A stretch of 64,000 bases of DNA from Anaerolineae bacterium (GCA_025055175.1 JANWYT010000022.1:1-64000), one strand, 5' to 3'. Positions 26,302 to 34,633 are shown, counted from the stretch's first letter. The notes: a model not told the origin generated them from the sequence alone. Numbers and translations: made by a program.

Positions 26302-27960
26302 TTAAGGCACAGCGCTGAACGCGCTTAGCTTGCAGGCCAGGTCACAAAATCGTACCTCTACATCGCCGAAGGTGGCGACGAGCTGAAAATTTTGCAGGCA
26401 GTTCCCTGATCCTAGTTCACGCTCCAGCGGCCCTAACAGTGCAAAGTCGATGTAGTAGTAGCCCCAATTGCTGCTCTGTAGGCCGCGCAAGCGGCGGCAC
26501 ACAGCCTCGTCCTCTGCCTGATACCATCCAAGCACAGCCTTGTACTTGGCTTGGGGCTGAACCGTCTCACGATCATGACCATAGACAACGCGCGCGCCTG
26601 TCCAGGCTGGAATCCAGGGGCTGATAGCAGGCGATGCCAGCACCACATTCTCTTCGCGCAAGCGACTGCGCAGCCATTCCAAAGCAAAACGATAGGATGG
26701 CGGCGGCATGGAAACGACAGGTGCGCCCTGCACCAACGGTGCAATTGGTATGAGGGTCACGTACAGCGGGCCAATTGACAGCAAGGTCACTCCCAGAATG
26801 AACCAGCGCTGCTTGGCCCGTCGCCCCATGGGTGTCAACCAAACCTCCTCCAAGCTGCGCGTCGCGAAATAAGCAAGCGGTAGGCTGAGAGCAGTCAGAA
26901 AGGAAGGACGAGAGGGCGCAGCGAGGTAGAACGTCATCAGCATAGCCAGAAGCCATAACATCATGAAGCGGTCGGTGTCAGCTTCTAGGCGACGCAACGC
27001 TCGCACGAGTGCAGGCAGTCCAATCGCAATCAGCCAACTGAAACCCAGAGGAAGAGCCAGCGGATGGACATCGTTCAGCGAATGCTGCTGAATCCAGGTG
27101 GCGATGACGGGATTGCGGATCATCGTCAGGAAGTAGTAAGCAGCTAACGGCACAGAAGGGATGAATAGCCAGGCGATCCAGGCCAATTCGCGTTGCTGCA
27201 CCTGGCGCATTTGCCACCAATGCGTCAAGGTCGTCGCTGCAAAAGCTAGGCCGAAAGGGATCAGCGCTTCAGGGTAGATGAAGCCCAGGGATAAGCCAGC
27301 CAATAGGCCCACCACTCCCAAGTTGTTCACCGTCGGCCATTCACGGTTCATCGGACGAAAAGCGTGGATGCTGACCACGCTCAACACCGCTAGGAGCGCG
27401 ATAGCCAGGGGATAATGCACCCCAACTAGTGTCCCCAAAAAAGGAAAGGGCTGCACAAAGCGCAAGTCAGCGCTCCAAGTTTCTCCCGTCAACGTGGCCA
27501 AGAGCCAGCCCAGCCCCATCCCCAGGGACGCCAAGACGAAGAAAATACGCCTTGATCGCACTCGCACCCAAATCGTGGCGGCCAATTGATAAATCGACAG
27601 GTACATAATCAGCGACGCCAGCAGACGCGCTACGTGAAAGATGATGATGTTTGAGTCGACCGTCCAGCGCGAGAGATGACCTAGCGCCGTGTAGAGTGGG
27701 TTAATCAAAGCGCTGCGGTGCGCTTCGGGCGTATGCTGCAAATGAACGAGCCAATCACCAGCTTGCCCCTGCACCATGCGCGCCAGATAGGTCGCCACGT
27801 CACTGTATTTGTGAAGACCACCCATGAACTGGCCCTGAGCGCTCGGAACACTGGCGGCGATGAACAGTGGCGAGAACGCTGCAATGAGCAGACACACACT
27901 GACGAAAGCCACCCAACGCCATTCCTCACGTACAATGTAGCCTGTTAGCGTCGTTTGCAT
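26302..27960 (-). CDS. Large polytopic membrane protein, function unknown
   Basis: 552-aa protein with about eleven helices. After the first helix a loop reads GGLHKYSDVATYLARMVQGQ and HLQHTPEAHRSALINPLYTA, with acidic and His residues in the place used by GT-C glycosyltransferases. Then follow helices and a soluble C-terminal segment of about 120 residues. I recognise no specific family. Its partner in the operon is the polyprenyl sugar-phosphate transferase, which suggests glycan assembly. A strong promoter-like sequence lies 49 bp upstream. Confidence 0.68.
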   Translation of the reverse strand: MQTTLTGYIVREEWRWVAFVSVCLLIAAFSPLFIAASVPSAQGQFMGGLHKYSDVATYLARMVQGQAGDWLVHLQHTPEAHRSALINPLYTALGHLSRWTVDSNIIIFHVARLLASLIMYLSIYQLAATIWVRVRSRRIFFVLASLGMGLGWLLATLTGETWSADLRFVQPFPFLGTLVGVHYPLAIALLAVLSVVSIHAFRPMNREWPTVNNLGVVGLLAGLSLGFIYPEALIPFGLAFAATTLTHWWQMRQVQQRELAWIAWLFIPSVPLAAYYFLTMIRNPVIATWIQQHSLNDVHPLALPLGFSWLIAIGLPALVRALRRLEADTDRFMMLWLLAMLMTFYLAAPSRPSFLTALSLPLAYFATRSLEEVWLTPMGRRAKQRWFILGVTLLSIGPLYVTLIPIAPLVQGAPVVSMPPPSYRFALEWLRSRLREENVVLASPAISPWIPAWTGARVVYGHDRETVQPQAKYKAVLGWYQAEDEAVCRRLRGLQSSNWGYYYIDFALLGPLERELGSGNCLQNFQLVATFGDVEVRFCDLACKLSAFSAVP

Positions 27961-28008
27961 TGTCCAAGCCTTTGTGGGCAGAGGGCAGTTTGTAGTCTAC
28001 AATAGTTC

Positions 28009-28037
28009 ATTATAGAGGCGCGTTTCTGCCATGCCAA
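28009..28037 (-). promoter_or_regulatory. Sigma-70-type promoter, leftward
   Basis: Read leftward: TTGGCA (28037-28032), a 17-bp spacer, then a perfect TATAAT (28014-28009). One mismatch to consensus in the -35 and optimal spacing make it among the best promoters in the window. It would drive the 552-aa membrane protein gene and the sugar transferase gene after it. Confidence 0.7.
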
Positions 28038-28055
28038 CAGACGAAATGAACGACT

Positions 28056-28763
28056 ATGCACACACCAGGACAGGCTCTCTATCGGCTCCAGGACGTTGAA
28101 TTGATGATAGCGCGCAAGCGCAAGCGTCTAGAGGAAATTGCCCAGCTCCTGAGCGACTCGCAGGCCGTCCAGGCGGCTCAAGCAGCCCTCCAGGCAGCCG
28201 AAGCGCGCCTCAAGCCACTCAAGACACGCCAGCGTGACTTGGAACTCCAATTGCAATCCGCGCGCCAGAAGCACAAAGCCACCGAAGAGCGCCTTTACAG
28301 CGGAGCAGTGCGCAACCCCAAAGAACTTCAGGATATGCAACAGGAAATAGCAACGTTGAGGAGGCGCGACGCTGAACTCCAAGATCAAGAGCTTGAAGTC
28401 ATGGTCGCTATCGACGAAGCTCAGGCCGAGGTGAGCGCTGCGCAGGCCCACTTGGAGCAAGCACAAGCTCAGCTTGCCGAGCGGCATGGCGAACTTTTCG
28501 CCGAGAAGCTGGCTTTGGAGCGCGATTTGGGCCAGTTGGAAGGCCAACGTCAGCAAATCAGCAGCACCATTCAACCTGAACACCTCAAGCTGTACGCCAG
28601 CCTCAAGCCCGGCAAGGGCGGTCATCCTGTCGCCAGCCTCAAAGGCACACACTGTTCGGCTTGCGGCATTGAGCAGACTTCCGTCGTGGTGAAGGCAGTC
28701 AAGAGCGGCGAGCCGTTCACCTATTGCACCAACTGTCGTCGTATCTTGGTCTTCGTGGGATGA
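28056..28763 (+). CDS. C4 zinc-ribbon coiled-coil protein (CT398/DUF164-like)
   Basis: 235-aa soluble protein. Residues 10-185 are a long antiparallel coiled-coil hairpin with GAVRNPKELQDMQQEIATLR at the turn, the hallmark of the CT398-like/DUF164 family. The C-terminus is a zinc ribbon: HCSACGIEQ (a Cys-x2-Cys) and YCTNCRRIL (second Cys-x2-Cys). Family members are widespread and poorly understood; structures suggest a role in secretion or nucleic-acid-linked assemblies. The gene ends 6 bp before the NACHT-like gene, so the two are co-transcribed. No good ribosome site is visible. Confidence 0.85.
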   Translation: MHTPGQALYRLQDVELMIARKRKRLEEIAQLLSDSQAVQAAQAALQAAEARLKPLKTRQRDLELQLQSARQKHKATEERLYSGAVRNPKELQDMQQEIATLRRRDAELQDQELEVMVAIDEAQAEVSAAQAHLEQAQAQLAERHGELFAEKLALERDLGQLEGQRQQISSTIQPEHLKLYASLKPGKGGHPVASLKGTHCSACGIEQTSVVVKAVKSGEPFTYCTNCRRILVFVG

Positions 28764-28769
28764 GCTGCA

Positions 28770-31532
28770 ATGGGTTTCCAATTCAACTTTAACGGGCCTT
28801 CTTTCCTCTTGGGCTTCGGTGCCGGCGTTCTGACCAGCGCTGCCGTCTACCGTGCCTATCGCGCCTACGATCAGTGGCGCAAAACCACTCTACAGACTGT
28901 GGACAACGAGAAAGTTTTCGTCGTTCAACGCGGCAATCGACGCTACACTACTGATCTGATCCGCTTATGCCAGACGAGTCACCTTTTTGGCCATCGCGTC
29001 CCCTTGCGCGATGTTTTGATCGAGCCGCGCTTCATCCCAATGCGTGCGCTGCCCAACGCACCAGATGACGACACGCCGCGCAATCCGTTCGAAGTTGTAC
29101 CGTTCATCGTCGATTTTCCTGCTCTGCACGGGGTTTATCATCTGCCCACCTTGTCGGTTGAGCAACTCGGTCAAGGTCAGCGCGCTCTGGCCCTGATCGG
29201 GCCGCCTGCTAGCGGCCTGACGACGGCTCTACACGCCATTGCTTTGTGGAGCATGGGCCAGGTGAGCTTTGCGCCGCCTAAGGACAAGGTGGCGCAGCAG
29301 TTGGAAGCGGAAGAGTCGGCGTTGGACGCCAAGACGCGCGCCGAACGGATCAAGAGCCGCCTAATTTTGGCCCAGCAGGCCCGCGAGAAGTTCAATCTGT
29401 CGTTGGGCAAGGAGAGCCAAAGCGAGGAGGAGAGAGAAGAAGCGCGCACGCCCATCCTACGCCGTCTTGCCCCTCTCTTCATCCATTTGCGCGATGTTTC
29501 GCTGGACAGCGCCGACTATGGTGGACGCATCGATTCGGCTGAGCCACTGCTGCGCGCTCTTCAGCACACTAGCCGCCGACTCACTGCCAAAATCATGCCA
29601 CGCACTATCTACAGGCTGCTAGACGAAGGCCGCGCTCTCGTTCTGATCGATGGCTACCGTGAACTAGAAGACGAGACACGCCAGGCCATCATCCATTGGT
29701 TGGGTCAACTTTTGGAGGATTACGGACGGAATCGCTTCATCATCGCCAGCCCATCCAGCGGCTACCAAAGCCTAGTCGACATAGGTTGCGCGCCCATCTT
29801 CATACGGCCGTTCGGCCCACGCCAACACGCCGAGCTGGCCTTGAGGTTCAACACACATTGGGGCAGGCTCGCGCCTGGACGGCCTTTTGATGCAAATGGC
29901 GTCGATCAGGCGATCGCCGAGGGGCGCTACCAGAACATTTATGACTTCACGCTAAACTTGTGGGCTAAAGCGCGCGGCGAGACGGGTGGCTATGCAGCAC
30001 GCTGCCAAGCCTATCTGGCGGATCGCTTGAGCGATGAGGCGCTCAAGCCTTATCTACAACGTCTAGCTGTAGAACAGTTAGAAGCGAGTAGCTTTACGCG
30101 CCGCAGCTTTATCAAACGCGAGCTTGGAGCGGCTCTGACCAGTGAAGGGATGAGCGTGGCGATCAGCACCTTAGAAATGCGCCAGCTTGCTCCAGAGGCA
30201 GTTAAGGACACGGCAACCGATGAGGGAGAGAAGGTCCCAAGTGCATCCGAAGCGCCCTCTGTTGTTGAGACGGCTCAGGATAAGCAGGCCCAACGAGAAC
30301 GCCGCCAGATGGCCCGCCAGATCAGCGCTGCTTTCACTGCGCTGCTCAAGAGCGGGTTGCTGCAAAGCCTACGTGATGGCGCGTATCGTCTACGCTACAA
30401 CAGCCTGACAGCTCAGCTTGGCGCGATTGCTCTGGCCGAGTCGTCTGAGCCAAACCTCCATCTGCGCATGGAGCAAAGCACCTGGAGTTCGGCTCTCGTT
30501 TACGCTAACGAGCTGCTCGATCTTTCGCCACTAGTGAGTGAGTGTCTGCTCAGCATCCACGACGCGCGCCTATCCAACATCCTGCCGCTGTGCCATTGGC
30601 TACGCTACGGCGGCGCACAAACGCCGTGGCGCAACTTGCTCCTCAAGTTCTTGGGCAACGCCTTCGTCGCACCCAACCAATACAGCGCCATCCGCGAACG
30701 CATTGCTGCTGCCCTGGTCAACAGTGGAGACATGGGAACGCTCGTCATCTTCCGCAAGGCGCTCGGCAACAGCAGTCCTGTCGTCCGCCGATTGTCGGCA
30801 CTCGCCCTGGGAGCGCTGCGCGACGCTGAGCTTGAGTCGCAGTTGATGAGCATGGCTCTGCGTGATCCGCAAGCCGAGGTACAGATTGCTGCTAGTTTAG
30901 CCCTAGGATCGCTCGGTACAGAAGACGGCCTGCTGGCTATGGTGGAGGTCTGGCAGCAGACACAAAATCAGGAAGTACAGCGCGGCATTGCTGAGACGCT
31001 GGCCAACAATCCCGAAGAAGGTTATCACACTTTGTACGAAGCTATACAAACTGACAACACGCTGCTGCGACGCGCTGCTGTTTGGGGCTTGGGGCGCATT
31101 GAGACGGATTGGGCGCTCATCGCCCTCAATCGCGTCTATCTGGAAGATGAAGAATGGTATGTGAAATCTGCTGCTGAGACAGTCTTCGCAGAGCGCTACG
31201 AGATCAACAAGCACGGCGTCCAAGATCATCCACCACTCAGCGAGCTGAAGTGGCTCAATGAGTGGGCCGACCGCGAGATTTATCGTGGGGCGCTGAGTAG
31301 CGAGTTGAACGCTGTACAGCGCCTGATGGCCGCCATCCAGAACGCGCAGGATGCCACTGTCCGCCAGCTTGCTGCCAGCATAGTTGGCCACCTAGCAGTT
31401 TTCGATGCCATTGAAGCGCTCTACCGCGCACTAAACGCGCCACAGGATGGTGTGCGTGATGAGGCTCAGCGCTCGCTGATCCAACTGGAGGAGCGCCTGG
31501 GTCAAGCGCTGCCGCTGCCGCTCTTGGCCTGA
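28770..31532 (+). CDS. Membrane-anchored NACHT-like protein with HEAT repeats and a lysine-less P-loop
   Basis: 920-aa protein. One N-terminal membrane helix (about 12-30). Then a NACHT/STAND-like NTPase core: the P-loop region is LIGPPASGLTTALHA, with Leu150 where the catalytic Lys should be. A long charged insertion follows (about 170-230), then PLFIHLRDVSLD and a Walker-B-like ALVLIDGYRELEDE (Asp294; the DGxDE second Asp is Arg297). NRFIIASPSSGYQSL is the sensor-like strand, and IRPFGPRQHAELALRF the following helix motif. The C-terminus (about 640-915) has HEAT-type repeats, for example VRRLSALALGAL and EVQIAASLALGSLG. No enzymatic effector domain is visible. May be a pseudo-NTPase scaffold; function unknown. 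Converges with the lipoprotein gene with a 3-bp gap. Confidence 0.78.
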   Translation: MGFQFNFNGPSFLLGFGAGVLTSAAVYRAYRAYDQWRKTTLQTVDNEKVFVVQRGNRRYTTDLIRLCQTSHLFGHRVPLRDVLIEPRFIPMRALPNAPDDDTPRNPFEVVPFIVDFPALHGVYHLPTLSVEQLGQGQRALALIGPPASGLTTALHAIALWSMGQVSFAPPKDKVAQQLEAEESALDAKTRAERIKSRLILAQQAREKFNLSLGKESQSEEEREEARTPILRRLAPLFIHLRDVSLDSADYGGRIDSAEPLLRALQHTSRRLTAKIMPRTIYRLLDEGRALVLIDGYRELEDETRQAIIHWLGQLLEDYGRNRFIIASPSSGYQSLVDIGCAPIFIRPFGPRQHAELALRFNTHWGRLAPGRPFDANGVDQAIAEGRYQNIYDFTLNLWAKARGETGGYAARCQAYLADRLSDEALKPYLQRLAVEQLEASSFTRRSFIKRELGAALTSEGMSVAISTLEMRQLAPEAVKDTATDEGEKVPSASEAPSVVETAQDKQAQRERRQMARQISAAFTALLKSGLLQSLRDGAYRLRYNSLTAQLGAIALAESSEPNLHLRMEQSTWSSALVYANELLDLSPLVSECLLSIHDARLSNILPLCHWLRYGGAQTPWRNLLLKFLGNAFVAPNQYSAIRERIAAALVNSGDMGTLVIFRKALGNSSPVVRRLSALALGALRDAELESQLMSMALRDPQAEVQIAASLALGSLGTEDGLLAMVEVWQQTQNQEVQRGIAETLANNPEEGYHTLYEAIQTDNTLLRRAAVWGLGRIETDWALIALNRVYLEDEEWYVKSAAETVFAERYEINKHGVQDHPPLSELKWLNEWADREIYRGALSSELNAVQRLMAAIQNAQDATVRQLAASIVGHLAVFDAIEALYRALNAPQDGVRDEAQRSLIQLEERLGQALPLPLLA

Positions 31533-31535
31533 TTT

Positions 31536-32342
31536 TCAAGGTGGCAGGACCTCGCGGCCTGCGGGACAAGGTAGCAGACGCTCTGAGTCAGTGTGGAAAG
31601 CATAGGTGGTATCACCTGCCTGGAAGACGAAGCGATAGCCATTGAGGACGATAGCTTCGTAAGTCTGGCCAGGCTGGGGGCAGCCCAGGCTGGTATCAGG
31701 CCAGGCGAAGGCACGTGCTTCGCGCACGACCAAGCGGCGCATGGGCAAATCTAAATCTTGGGCCAAGCGCCGCTGGGCTAACAACACAAATTCGGCTGCG
31801 ACGGCATCGACGCGCAACAACAGTTCATCGCGCATGGGCTGAGGTTCGCATAAGCGCTGGCGTCCGTCATCGCTGAGTCGCTGGCTATAGACTAACTTGC
31901 CCAGCAACCAGCGCACCTCCCAACCAGGAGCAACTTCATCAAGACGCTCTGCTCTAGTCTGACAACCGAAGGCTTCGTCTGTCCAGGTTGTGCGGCGAGC
32001 CTGGACTAAAGTCAAGCGTTCAGCCTGAACGTTGAGGGTTTGAGCTAACCGAACGCGCAAAGCTGCCACGTCCAGGACACGCCAAGCGTTGCCTGAGCTG
32101 TCCAGGATAGGGGAGAGCGCTTCAGAGAGCGCAGGTGTAGCCAAATCAAGAGGCTGTGTCAGGGACGCGGTAGTTGCCGTCGGTGGGACGGGCGAGGGCG
32201 TCCAAGTAGGCGTTGCAGGGACGAGAGTTAGAGTTGGCGATGACAGAGGTGGGGTTGTGGGCGCACAGGCAGACAAGCAGGTCAGTAGCGCCCAACAACC
32301 ACCCCTAACTATCCTGAGGAAAGAGCTTGGCTTCGACCTCAA
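31536..32342 (-). CDS. Lipoprotein with a tandemly duplicated domain
   Basis: About 268-aa lipoprotein. A basic N-end, hydrophobic stretch and lipobox LSAC give a lipoprotein signal peptide, followed by a Pro/Thr-rich linker. Then come two copies of a domain: copy one has LAQTLNVQAERLTLVQARR and WTDEAFGCQ, copy two has LAQDLDLPMRRLVVREARA and WPDTSLGCPQPG. The W-[TP]-D...GC motif with later Gly-Tyr and a distal Cys is a recurrent module of Chloroflexota and cyanobacterial secreted proteins without known function. The frame is open to ATG 32420, but that would overlap the DUF167 gene by over 100 bp; TTG 32342 gives a normal signal peptide, so I use it, with moderate certainty. Confidence 0.68.
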   Translation of the reverse strand: MRSKPSSFLRIVRGGCWALLTCLSACAPTTPPLSSPTLTLVPATPTWTPSPVPPTATTASLTQPLDLATPALSEALSPILDSSGNAWRVLDVAALRVRLAQTLNVQAERLTLVQARRTTWTDEAFGCQTRAERLDEVAPGWEVRWLLGKLVYSQRLSDDGRQRLCEPQPMRDELLLRVDAVAAEFVLLAQRRLAQDLDLPMRRLVVREARAFAWPDTSLGCPQPGQTYEAIVLNGYRFVFQAGDTTYAFHTDSERLLPCPAGREVLPP

Positions 32343-32619
32343 CGCTAGACAAGCCTTCAATGCTGAGAATCTTGTCACGTGCTTCTGCCCCGGCCACGAC
32401 TTCGATCTTGGAAGCTTCAATGCCCAACTGGGCAGCTAGAAAATTCACTAGCTCTTTGTTGGCCGCTTCGTCGCTGGCCGATTCAGCCGTCAAGCGAATC
32501 TTGACCGCACCGTCTTCGGTCTTGCCCGCAATTTCGGTTTGGGTAGTGCGAGATACCACACGGACGCCAATCGCTGCGCCGCCTCTTGGGTCTTTGAACT
32601 CCCTATCGCGCTTGTTCAT
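32305..32619 (-). CDS. yggU: DUF167/YggU family protein
   Basis: 104-aa small soluble protein of the DUF167 family. Visible family features are IGVRVVSRTTQTEIAGKTED near residue 17, VKIRLTAESASDEAANKELV, FLAAQLGIEASKIEVVAGAE and RDKILSI. The family folds as a small alpha/beta domain and is often next to yggS and yggT, as here, but its role is not established. The start ATG has AAGGA nine bases upstream, and a TATAAT lies about 55 bp before it. Its end overlaps the beginning of the lipoprotein gene. Confidence 0.88.
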   Translation of the reverse strand: MNKRDREFKDPRGGAAIGVRVVSRTTQTEIAGKTEDGAVKIRLTAESASDEAANKELVNFLAAQLGIEASKIEVVAGAEARDKILSIEGLSSVEVEAKLFPQDS

Positions 32620-32672
32620 CTTGATCTCGTCCTTGAGTTGTGAGAGCGTCTCATGAACTACTGATTATGTGC

Positions 32673-32678
32673 ATTATA
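32673..32678 (-). promoter_or_regulatory. -10 box (TATAAT) ahead of the DUF167 gene
   Basis: Perfect TATAAT read leftward in the 83-bp gap between yggT and the DUF167 gene. No good -35 hexamer is seen at 16-18 bp. It could give the last two genes of the cluster their own transcription. Confidence 0.35.
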
Positions 32679-32702
32679 GATCGATCATCTCATTCGCGCC
32701 AT

Positions 32703-32957
32703 TTAGGATAGACGCTGGAGGATGGTCGTCAGGACGAAAATACCCAAGAAGGCGATCATCGGGCTGAGGTCGAAGCCTCCCTGAGGTGGCACCATCTGAC
32801 GGATGGGTCTCAGAACAGGCTCAGTAATGTCGTAGAGGAAGCGCACGAGGGCATTGCGCGGATCGATGTTGGGAAGCCAAGTCATGACTACGCGCAGCAG
32901 TAGGACGATGTAGTAGAGTTGCAACAGGAAGACTAGGAATTGGATGATGAGGTTCAC
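32703..32957 (-). CDS. yggT: YggT family membrane protein
   Basis: 84-aa protein with two membrane helices and the YggT pattern: LQLYYIVLLLRVVMTWLPNI followed by DPRNALVRFLYDITEPVLRP and DLSPMIAFLGIFVL. YggT proteins are linked to osmotic protection and, in plants and cyanobacteria, to haem attachment and nucleoid or thylakoid organisation; the bacterial role is unclear. The frame is open back into yggS, but GTG 32957 has AAAGGA seven bases upstream and gives the family length. Downstream of yggS with a 28-bp gap, an arrangement shared with many Gram-positive bacteria. Confidence 0.88.
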   Translation of the reverse strand: MNLIIQFLVFLLQLYYIVLLLRVVMTWLPNIDPRNALVRFLYDITEPVLRPIRQMVPPQGGFDLSPMIAFLGIFVLTTILQRLS

Positions 32958-32985
32958 AGGAGTATCCTTTCTCTGACGGTGTTGT

Positions 32986-33738
32986 TCAGTGGGTTTGGTA
33001 AACTCGCTCACCGAAGATTGCCCGCCCGACGCGCACCAGGGTCGCGCCTTCTTCGATGGCGATAGCATAGTCATTGGTCATGCCCATGCTTAGAGTAGCA
33101 AAAGGCTGGCCAAAGTCCTGAGCGAGGCGTTCACGCAGCGCTGCCAGAGAACGAAAGACAGGACGGGTAGCCTCTGGTTTGGCTTCATACGGTGCCATTG
33201 TCATCAACCCCTCAACCTGCACGTTTGGCACAGCCAGGATGGCTTCTAGGCTGCGCCAAAGTTCGTGCTGCGTCGCTGGGTTGTGCTGCCAATCATAGGC
33301 AGGAAATCCCTCCTTGCTGCTCTCGCCAGAGACGTTGACCTCCAATAAGATACGCGCTGGTCGGCCCATTTCCTGAGCCTGTCGGGCGAGCTTCTGGGCC
33401 AACTTCAGGCTGTCAACGGAATGCACCAAGCTGAAAGCGGGATAGATGAGCTTGGCTTTGCGGCTCTGCACATGGCCAATCATGTGCCAGGTGATGGGCT
33501 TGCTCGTCCGCTGAGCCACTTGGGCAATCTTCTCCAGTGCGTCTTCTGCACGATTCTCGCCAAAGTGAGTCACACCAGCCTCAAGCGCTGCCAGGACAGC
33601 TTCTGGAGGCTGGAACTTGCTCACAGCAACCAGGGTCACATCGTCAATCGAACGGCCCGTACGCTGACAAGCCTCAGCTATGTGAGCCTGTACCTGTTCG
33701 ATGTTGTGGGCAATCGCAGCGCTGTCGATGAGAGTCAT
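32986..33738 (-). CDS. yggS: YggS/PLPBP pyridoxal-phosphate homeostasis protein
   Basis: 250-aa cytoplasmic PLP-binding protein that buffers free pyridoxal phosphate. The PLP lysine is Lys41 in TLVAVSKFQPPEAV. Other family motifs are HFGENRAEDALEK, WHMIGHVQSRKAK, HSVDSLKLAQKLA, VNVSGESSKEGF and LSMGMTNDYAIAIEEGATLV with RVGRAIFG at the end. Start ATG 33738 overlaps the PgeF stop as ATGA; the open frame further upstream is non-coding. The order pgeF-yggS-yggT is the common arrangement in Gram-positive bacteria near cell-division genes, though no ftsZ or sepF is present here. Confidence 0.95.
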   Translation of the reverse strand: MTLIDSAAIAHNIEQVQAHIAEACQRTGRSIDDVTLVAVSKFQPPEAVLAALEAGVTHFGENRAEDALEKIAQVAQRTSKPITWHMIGHVQSRKAKLIYPAFSLVHSVDSLKLAQKLARQAQEMGRPARILLEVNVSGESSKEGFPAYDWQHNPATQHELWRSLEAILAVPNVQVEGLMTMAPYEAKPEATRPVFRSLAALRERLAQDFGQPFATLSMGMTNDYAIAIEEGATLVRVGRAIFGERVYQTH

Positions 33739-34502
33739 AGGCAAATCACCACCCCAAAACGGCCTGTGCGGCCCTTCTCTGCGCGATGTGAGTAGAAGTC
33801 GGCGACCTGATCGACGGTGCAGAGGCCCATGACGGTAATATCGCGCACGCCTGCTGCTTGCAAGTCGCGCCGATTTGCTTCCCATAGATCGACATAAGCG
33901 CTGCCATCGTCAGGGCAGCGCCAAATCATCTCGGCGGCGCTAGGGCCAAAGTAAGCATGCATGGCCTCAACAACCTCCTCGCCCACCTGAAAATGAGCCT
34001 GTGAGATACTCGGCCCGATGACAGCCTGAACATCTTCTGGACGTGTTCCGTAGGCCTCATTCATAGCCTGTACAGTACGACGTGCAACCCCTTGTACCGT
34101 GCCGCGCCAGCCGGCATGAGCGAGGCCCACGACACGCTGAACAGGATCATAGTAAAGAATAGGCGTGCAGTCGGCGTAGCGCATGACTAGCGGCAGCCCA
34201 ACAACGTTGGTGATGAGACCATCAGCCTGTGTCAGCCAGCCACGCTCAGGGTGCGGGCCTGTGGCAACGGCAACTTCGGCGCTGTGGACGAGCCAGGTAG
34301 TGCAAGCTCGCTGACCATCCACTCCCAAGGCCTCATACACCAGTCGATGGTTCTCTCGCACAGCCTGAGGATCATCCCCCACTGTGCTGCCCAAGTTGAG
34401 CGAAGCGAAAGGCGCGCTGCTCACGCCCCCCTGCCGCGTGAAGATACCATGCGTGACGTCCAGAGGGGCGCGATAATAACGCAGCAATCCGTGTTCTTGC
34501 AT
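33735..34502 (-). CDS. pgeF: PgeF/YfiH family purine nucleoside phosphorylase (LACC1-like)
   Basis: 255-aa zinc enzyme formerly called multicopper polyphenol oxidase. Members cleave or deaminate purine nucleosides (adenosine, inosine, methylthioadenosine), and in E. coli the protein edits peptidoglycan precursors. The family core is visible: GIFTRQGGVSSAPFASLNLG, VMRYADCTPILYYD with the ligand Cys, and VGLAHAGWRGTVQGVARRTV with the His-x2-W-R-G motif, then QAVIGPSISQAHFQVGEEV. First gene of the leftward cluster; a TATAAT stands 43 bp upstream of the start. Confidence 0.93.
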   Translation of the reverse strand: MQEHGLLRYYRAPLDVTHGIFTRQGGVSSAPFASLNLGSTVGDDPQAVRENHRLVYEALGVDGQRACTTWLVHSAEVAVATGPHPERGWLTQADGLITNVVGLPLVMRYADCTPILYYDPVQRVVGLAHAGWRGTVQGVARRTVQAMNEAYGTRPEDVQAVIGPSISQAHFQVGEEVVEAMHAYFGPSAAEMIWRCPDDGSAYVDLWEANRRDLQAAGVRDITVMGLCTVDQVADFYSHRAEKGRTGRFGVVICL

Positions 34503-34544
34503 AAGTTTGGCTCTTTCCCATCTGCTGCGCTAGATCAGCTTCTG

Positions 34545-34550
34545 ATTATA
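34545..34550 (-). promoter_or_regulatory. -10 box (TATAAT) for the pgeF-yggS-yggT cluster
   Basis: Perfect TATAAT read leftward, 42 bp before the pgeF start. A TTGTCA exists upstream but at only 12 bp spacing, so the -35 assignment is open. Confidence 0.42.
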
Positions 34551-34624
34551 GTCGATCTCGTCTGACAAGCTGAGTCAGAATCCTCTAAAAGTTGGCGTCA
34601 AGCGATGATACCTAGCTTGTTTTA

Positions 34625-34633
34625 TGTTATACT
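34625..34633 (+). promoter_or_regulatory. Extended -10 promoter for the response-regulator gene
   Basis: TGTTATACT (TGn plus TATACT) in the divergent gap between pgeF and the response regulator. It would place the transcript start near 34640. This lies downstream of the first in-frame ATG (34605) and supports ATG 34689 as the true start. Confidence 0.45.

Noticed and set aside
28770..31532. Classification as an antiphage NACHT/Avs-type defence gene
   Set aside because: No effector domain, P-loop lysine missing, housekeeping neighbours and no other defence gene within the window.
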